Shown in pieces: positions 61,583 through 64,000 of a stretch of DNA of 64,000 bases. The DNA comes from Janibacter cremeus (GTDB lineage: Bacteria; Actinomycetota; Actinomycetes; Actinomycetales; Dermatophilaceae). The DNA lies in assembly GCF_029395675.1 (NCBI RefSeq), contig NZ_CP115184.1, positions 1,426,001 to 1,490,000 of the forward strand, in the 5' to 3' direction. How positions within the stretch are numbered: the first letter of the stretch is position 1; every line of letters begins with the position of its first letter. Made by a program: the position numbers and the translations under genes. The notes below the pieces were generated by a model. The model had not been told where the DNA came from, ran no database searches, and saw only the letters and a program-made list of their open reading frames with translations.

Positions 61583-62731
61583 GTGCTCTCCTCGACGCCG
61601 CGAGCGATCCACCCGGGGGCCTGGTGGCTGTGGGCCATCGGGCTCGCCGTGGCGGTCTCGCAGACGAACAACCCGCTCGTGCTGCTCATCGCGGCCAGCG
61701 CGGTGACCTTCGTCGTCGTCTCCCGCCGCAGCGACTCGCCGTGGGCGCGCGCCTTCGGGCTCTACGCGATCCTCGGCGGATTCATCATCGGGCTGCGGAT
61801 CGTGCTGCACGTGCTCGTCGGCCTGAAGTGGGGGGAGATCACCGTCCTGCCGCTGCCGCTCATCGAGCTGCCCGGCTGGGCCGCCGGGATCAACCTGCTC
61901 GGTGACGTGCGGCTCGAGGGGCTCCTCGCGGCGACCTTCGAGGGCATGCGCCTGGCGACGATGATCCTGTGCATCGGTGCGGCGAACGCCCTGGCCGACC
62001 CCAAGCGGCTGCTCGCCGCCCTGCCCGGCGCGCTGCAGGAGATCGGCACCGCGATCGTCGTGGCGATCAGCGTCGCGCCGCAGCTGGCCGAGTCCGTGCG
62101 CCGTGTCCACCGGGCCCGGTTGCTGCGCGGGGACGGTGCGCGGGGGGTCACGGCCTTCCGCCGGGTGGCCATGCCGGTCCTGGAGGACACCCTCGAGCGG
62201 TCCATGGCCCTCGCGGCCTCGATGGACTCGCGCGGGTACGGACGGCGCAACGAGACCTCCCCCGCACGCCACCGGCTCACCGGGGCGCTCGCCCTCGGCG
62301 GTCTGCTCGCCATGACCATCGGCAGCTACGGCCTGCTCGACGCGACGAGTCCCGGGTGGCTCGGTCTGCCCCTCCTACTGGTCGGGGCGGTCCTGGGCGC
62401 CCTCGGTCTGGCCAGTGGGTCCACCGCGGTGACGCGCACCGTCTACCGACCGGCCCCGTGGCGCAGCGCGGAGACCACCACCGCCGTGTGCGGTCTCCTC
62501 GCCGCGGTCGCGGCCTTCGCCAGCACGGCCCTCGAGCCGGCCGCGCTGAGCATGTCACTCACCCCGATCGCTCCGCCGCCGCTACCGTGGATCCTCACCC
62601 TCGGCCTGCTCGTCGCGACGCTGCCCGGTCTCCTCACACCGCCGCCACCGCTGGGCCGCCGGCGTGACCGCACCCGACGCGCCGGCGCCGGCCCGGTCCC
62701 CCACCCCGAGACCGAAGGGAGCCGGACATGA
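61583..62731 (+). CDS. ECF transporter transmembrane (T) component
   Basis: 382 residues from GTG 61583. Hydrophobic helices flank the coupling region; ALADPKRLLAALPGALQEIG and MALAASMDSRGYGRRNETSP match the two EcfT/CbiQ motifs (Ala-Arg-Gly type coupling helices) that contact the ATPases. The protein is longer than typical EcfT, with extra C-terminal helices and a basic Pro/Arg tail. It overlaps the ATPase gene by 4 nt. Substrate inferred as cobalamin from the riboswitch. Confidence 0.88.
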   Translation: MLSSTPRAIHPGAWWLWAIGLAVAVSQTNNPLVLLIAASAVTFVVVSRRSDSPWARAFGLYAILGGFIIGLRIVLHVLVGLKWGEITVLPLPLIELPGWAAGINLLGDVRLEGLLAATFEGMRLATMILCIGAANALADPKRLLAALPGALQEIGTAIVVAISVAPQLAESVRRVHRARLLRGDGARGVTAFRRVAMPVLEDTLERSMALAASMDSRGYGRRNETSPARHRLTGALALGGLLAMTIGSYGLLDATSPGWLGLPLLLVGAVLGALGLASGSTAVTRTVYRPAPWRSAETTTAVCGLLAAVAAFASTALEPAALSMSLTPIAPPPLPWILTLGLLVATLPGLLTPPPPLGRRRDRTRRAGAGPVPHPETEGSRT

Positions 62732-64000
62732 GCTGGGCACCCGAGCCCGCCATCGTCTTCGAGGACGTGACGCTCACCTACGACGGCAGCGGGACCCCGG
62801 CGCTCTCCCACGTCGACCTGACCGTCGACGAGGGCGAGCTCGTCCTCGTCGTCGGGCGCACCGGCTCGGGCAAGTCGACGCTCCTCGGCGCGATCAACGG
62901 GCTCGTCCCCCACTTCACCGGCGGCCACCTGCAGGGGCGCGTGCTCGTCGCCGGCCGGGACACCCGCACCCACCTGCCCCGCGACCTCGCCGACGTCGTC
63001 GGTGTCGTCGGGCAGGACCCGCTCGCCGGCTTCGTCACCGAGACGGTCGAGGCCGAGCTCGCGTACGGGATGGAGCAGCTCGGTCTGCCCCCGGCGACCA
63101 TGCGGCGCCGCGTCGAGGAGGCCCTGGACGTCATGGACGTCGCCGACCTGCGCGACGCCCCGCTGCGCGACCTCTCCGGCGGGCAGCAGCAGCGCGTGGC
63201 CATCGGCGCCGTGCTCACGCAGCACCCCAGGGTCATCGTCCTCGACGAGCCGACCTCCGCGCTGGACCCGACCGCCGCCGAGGACGTCCTCGCCGCGATC
63301 TCCCGGCTCGTGCACGACCTGTCGACGACCGTGGTCGTCGCCGAGCACCGCATCGAGCGGGTCATCCACCATGCCGACTCGGTCATCCACGTCGCCGACG
63401 GCCGTGTCGAGCACGGTCCGCCCGCGCACATGATGACCACCTCCTCCGTCGCCCCGCCCGTCGTCGAGCTCGGCCGGTGGGCCGGGTGGTCCCCGCTGCC
63501 GCTGTCGGTGCGCGATGCGCGCCGGGCGGCCCGCCCCCTTCGCGGGCAGCTGACGCAGGCACCGGCCCCCGCCACTCCCCCGGTGCGGCCCGGCGGGCTC
63601 GAGGCGAAGGGGGTGACCGTGCGCCACGGCCGGCTGGTCGCCGTCGACGACGTCGACCTGACGCTGCACCCCGGCACGGTCACGGCCGTGATGGGCCGCA
63701 ACGGCGCCGGCAAGTCCTCGCTGCTGTGGGCACTGCAGGGGTCGGGCACGCGGACCGCGGGGAGCGTCGTGGTCGACGGCGTCGACCCGGGCGAGCTGAA
63801 GCCGGCTGCCCGACGATCCGTGGTGGGCCTCGTACCGCAGACCCCGGGTGACCTGCTCTACCTCGAGACGGTGGGCGCGGAGTGCGCCCGTGCCGATGCG
63901 GATGCCGGCCGCGACCCGGGCAGCTGCGCGGTGCTGCTGGAGGAGATCGCCCCCGGCATCCCGTCCGGGATGCACCCGCGTGACCTGTCCGAGGGCCAAC
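62728..64000 (+). CDS. ECF transporter fused double ATPase (A-A'), cut by window edge
   Basis: 424 codons present from ATG 62728; the frame is open at the right edge. First ATPase: Walker A VGRTGSGKSTLLGAINGLVP, Q-loop GVVGQDPLAGFVTETVEAEL, signature LSGGQQQRVAIGAVL, Walker B VIVLDEPTSALDPTAAED, His in VVAEHRIERVI. A linker of about 60 residues leads to the second: AVMGRNGAGKSSLLWALQGS and LVPQTPGDLLYLETVGAECA, with the signature just begun (LSEGQ). The fused arrangement is common for ECF systems in actinobacteria. The substrate-binding S component is not in the window and may follow. Confidence 0.93.
   Translation, partial: MSWAPEPAIVFEDVTLTYDGSGTPALSHVDLTVDEGELVLVVGRTGSGKSTLLGAINGLVPHFTGGHLQGRVLVAGRDTRTHLPRDLADVVGVVGQDPLAGFVTETVEAELAYGMEQLGLPPATMRRRVEEALDVMDVADLRDAPLRDLSGGQQQRVAIGAVLTQHPRVIVLDEPTSALDPTAAEDVLAAISRLVHDLSTTVVVAEHRIERVIHHADSVIHVADGRVEHGPPAHMMTTSSVAPPVVELGRWAGWSPLPLSVRDARRAARPLRGQLTQAPAPATPPVRPGGLEAKGVTVRHGRLVAVDDVDLTLHPGTVTAVMGRNGAGKSSLLWALQGSGTRTAGSVVVDGVDPGELKPAARRSVVGLVPQTPGDLLYLETVGAECARADADAGRDPGSCAVLLEEIAPGIPSGMHPRDLSEGQ

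Noticed and set aside
2028..63613. CGAAGGGGG as a KOPS-type polar FtsK motif
   Set aside because: Copies are about equally frequent in both orientations (12 versus 13), whereas KOPS are strongly polarised along a replichore; a region exactly at ori or ter could still hide polarity, so only this window argues against it.
1..64000. tRNA or rRNA genes, insertion sequences, prophage or CRISPR arrays
   Set aside because: I saw no cloverleaf-type sequence, transposase, integrase, phage structural gene or spaced repeat array on either strand.

Overview
The window is very GC-rich (about 70%), dense DNA, with many 1-8 bp stop/start overlaps, GTG starts and several apparently leaderless genes. The gene content (SAM-IV riboswitch, translational-type ileS T-box, folC-DUF4233-ndk-mreBCD-mrdA order, BTAD/SARP regulator, RNase J beside dapA) points to a Gram-positive actinobacterium. 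A Micrococcales/Intrasporangiaceae-like lineage is my inference only.

Layout. 1-15 kb is mostly housekeeping: a truncated ftsK, a short prepilin peptidase, a SAM-IV riboswitch driving a cysteine-desulfurase-like gene, RNase J-dapA, thyA fused in translation to a Nudix-DHFR fusion gene, a satD/membrane-protein pair behind a long palindromic operator, an SMP-30-like protein, a hydratase-GNAT-azlCD run, and dapB-DUF411. 15-26 kb is one metabolic locus. A degenerate acetyl-CoA-synthetase paralogue and an IclR regulator face an operon of five Liv-type ABC transporter genes that also contains two acyl-CoA-ligase-family genes. 26-29 kb is rpsO-pnp. 29-35 kb holds a BBE-type FAD oxidase, its likely SARP-type activator, and a sugar-porter MFS gene.

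35.3-39.3 kb is the most unusual locus: a four-gene minus-strand operon of an M6-type metalloprotease without signal peptide but with a Lys/Asp-rich repeat tail, a protein resembling the N-terminal half of an ATP-grasp peptide ligase, a complete MvdD/RimK-like ATP-grasp enzyme, and a small protein. I propose it as a candidate peptide- or protein-modification system. 39.5-48.5 kb is core again (lpdA, mrdA, mreDCB, ndk, uppP, DUF4233, folC).

48.5-55.4 kb looks like an accessory block between folC and ileS: a thioredoxin-reductase/methyltransferase fusion with a divergent XRE-cupin regulator, ArsR-SRPBCC, a cupin, a large TPR protein and LrgAB. 55.4-59 kb is ileS with its T-box. 59.1 kb to the end is a cobalamin-riboswitch-controlled operon: two secreted, membrane-anchored proteins, then the T and fused A-A' components of an ECF transporter, cut by the window edge. 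Its likely job is vitamin B12 capture and uptake.

A 9-mer, CGAAGGGGG, is strongly over-represented on both strands throughout the window and is not explained by the annotated features.
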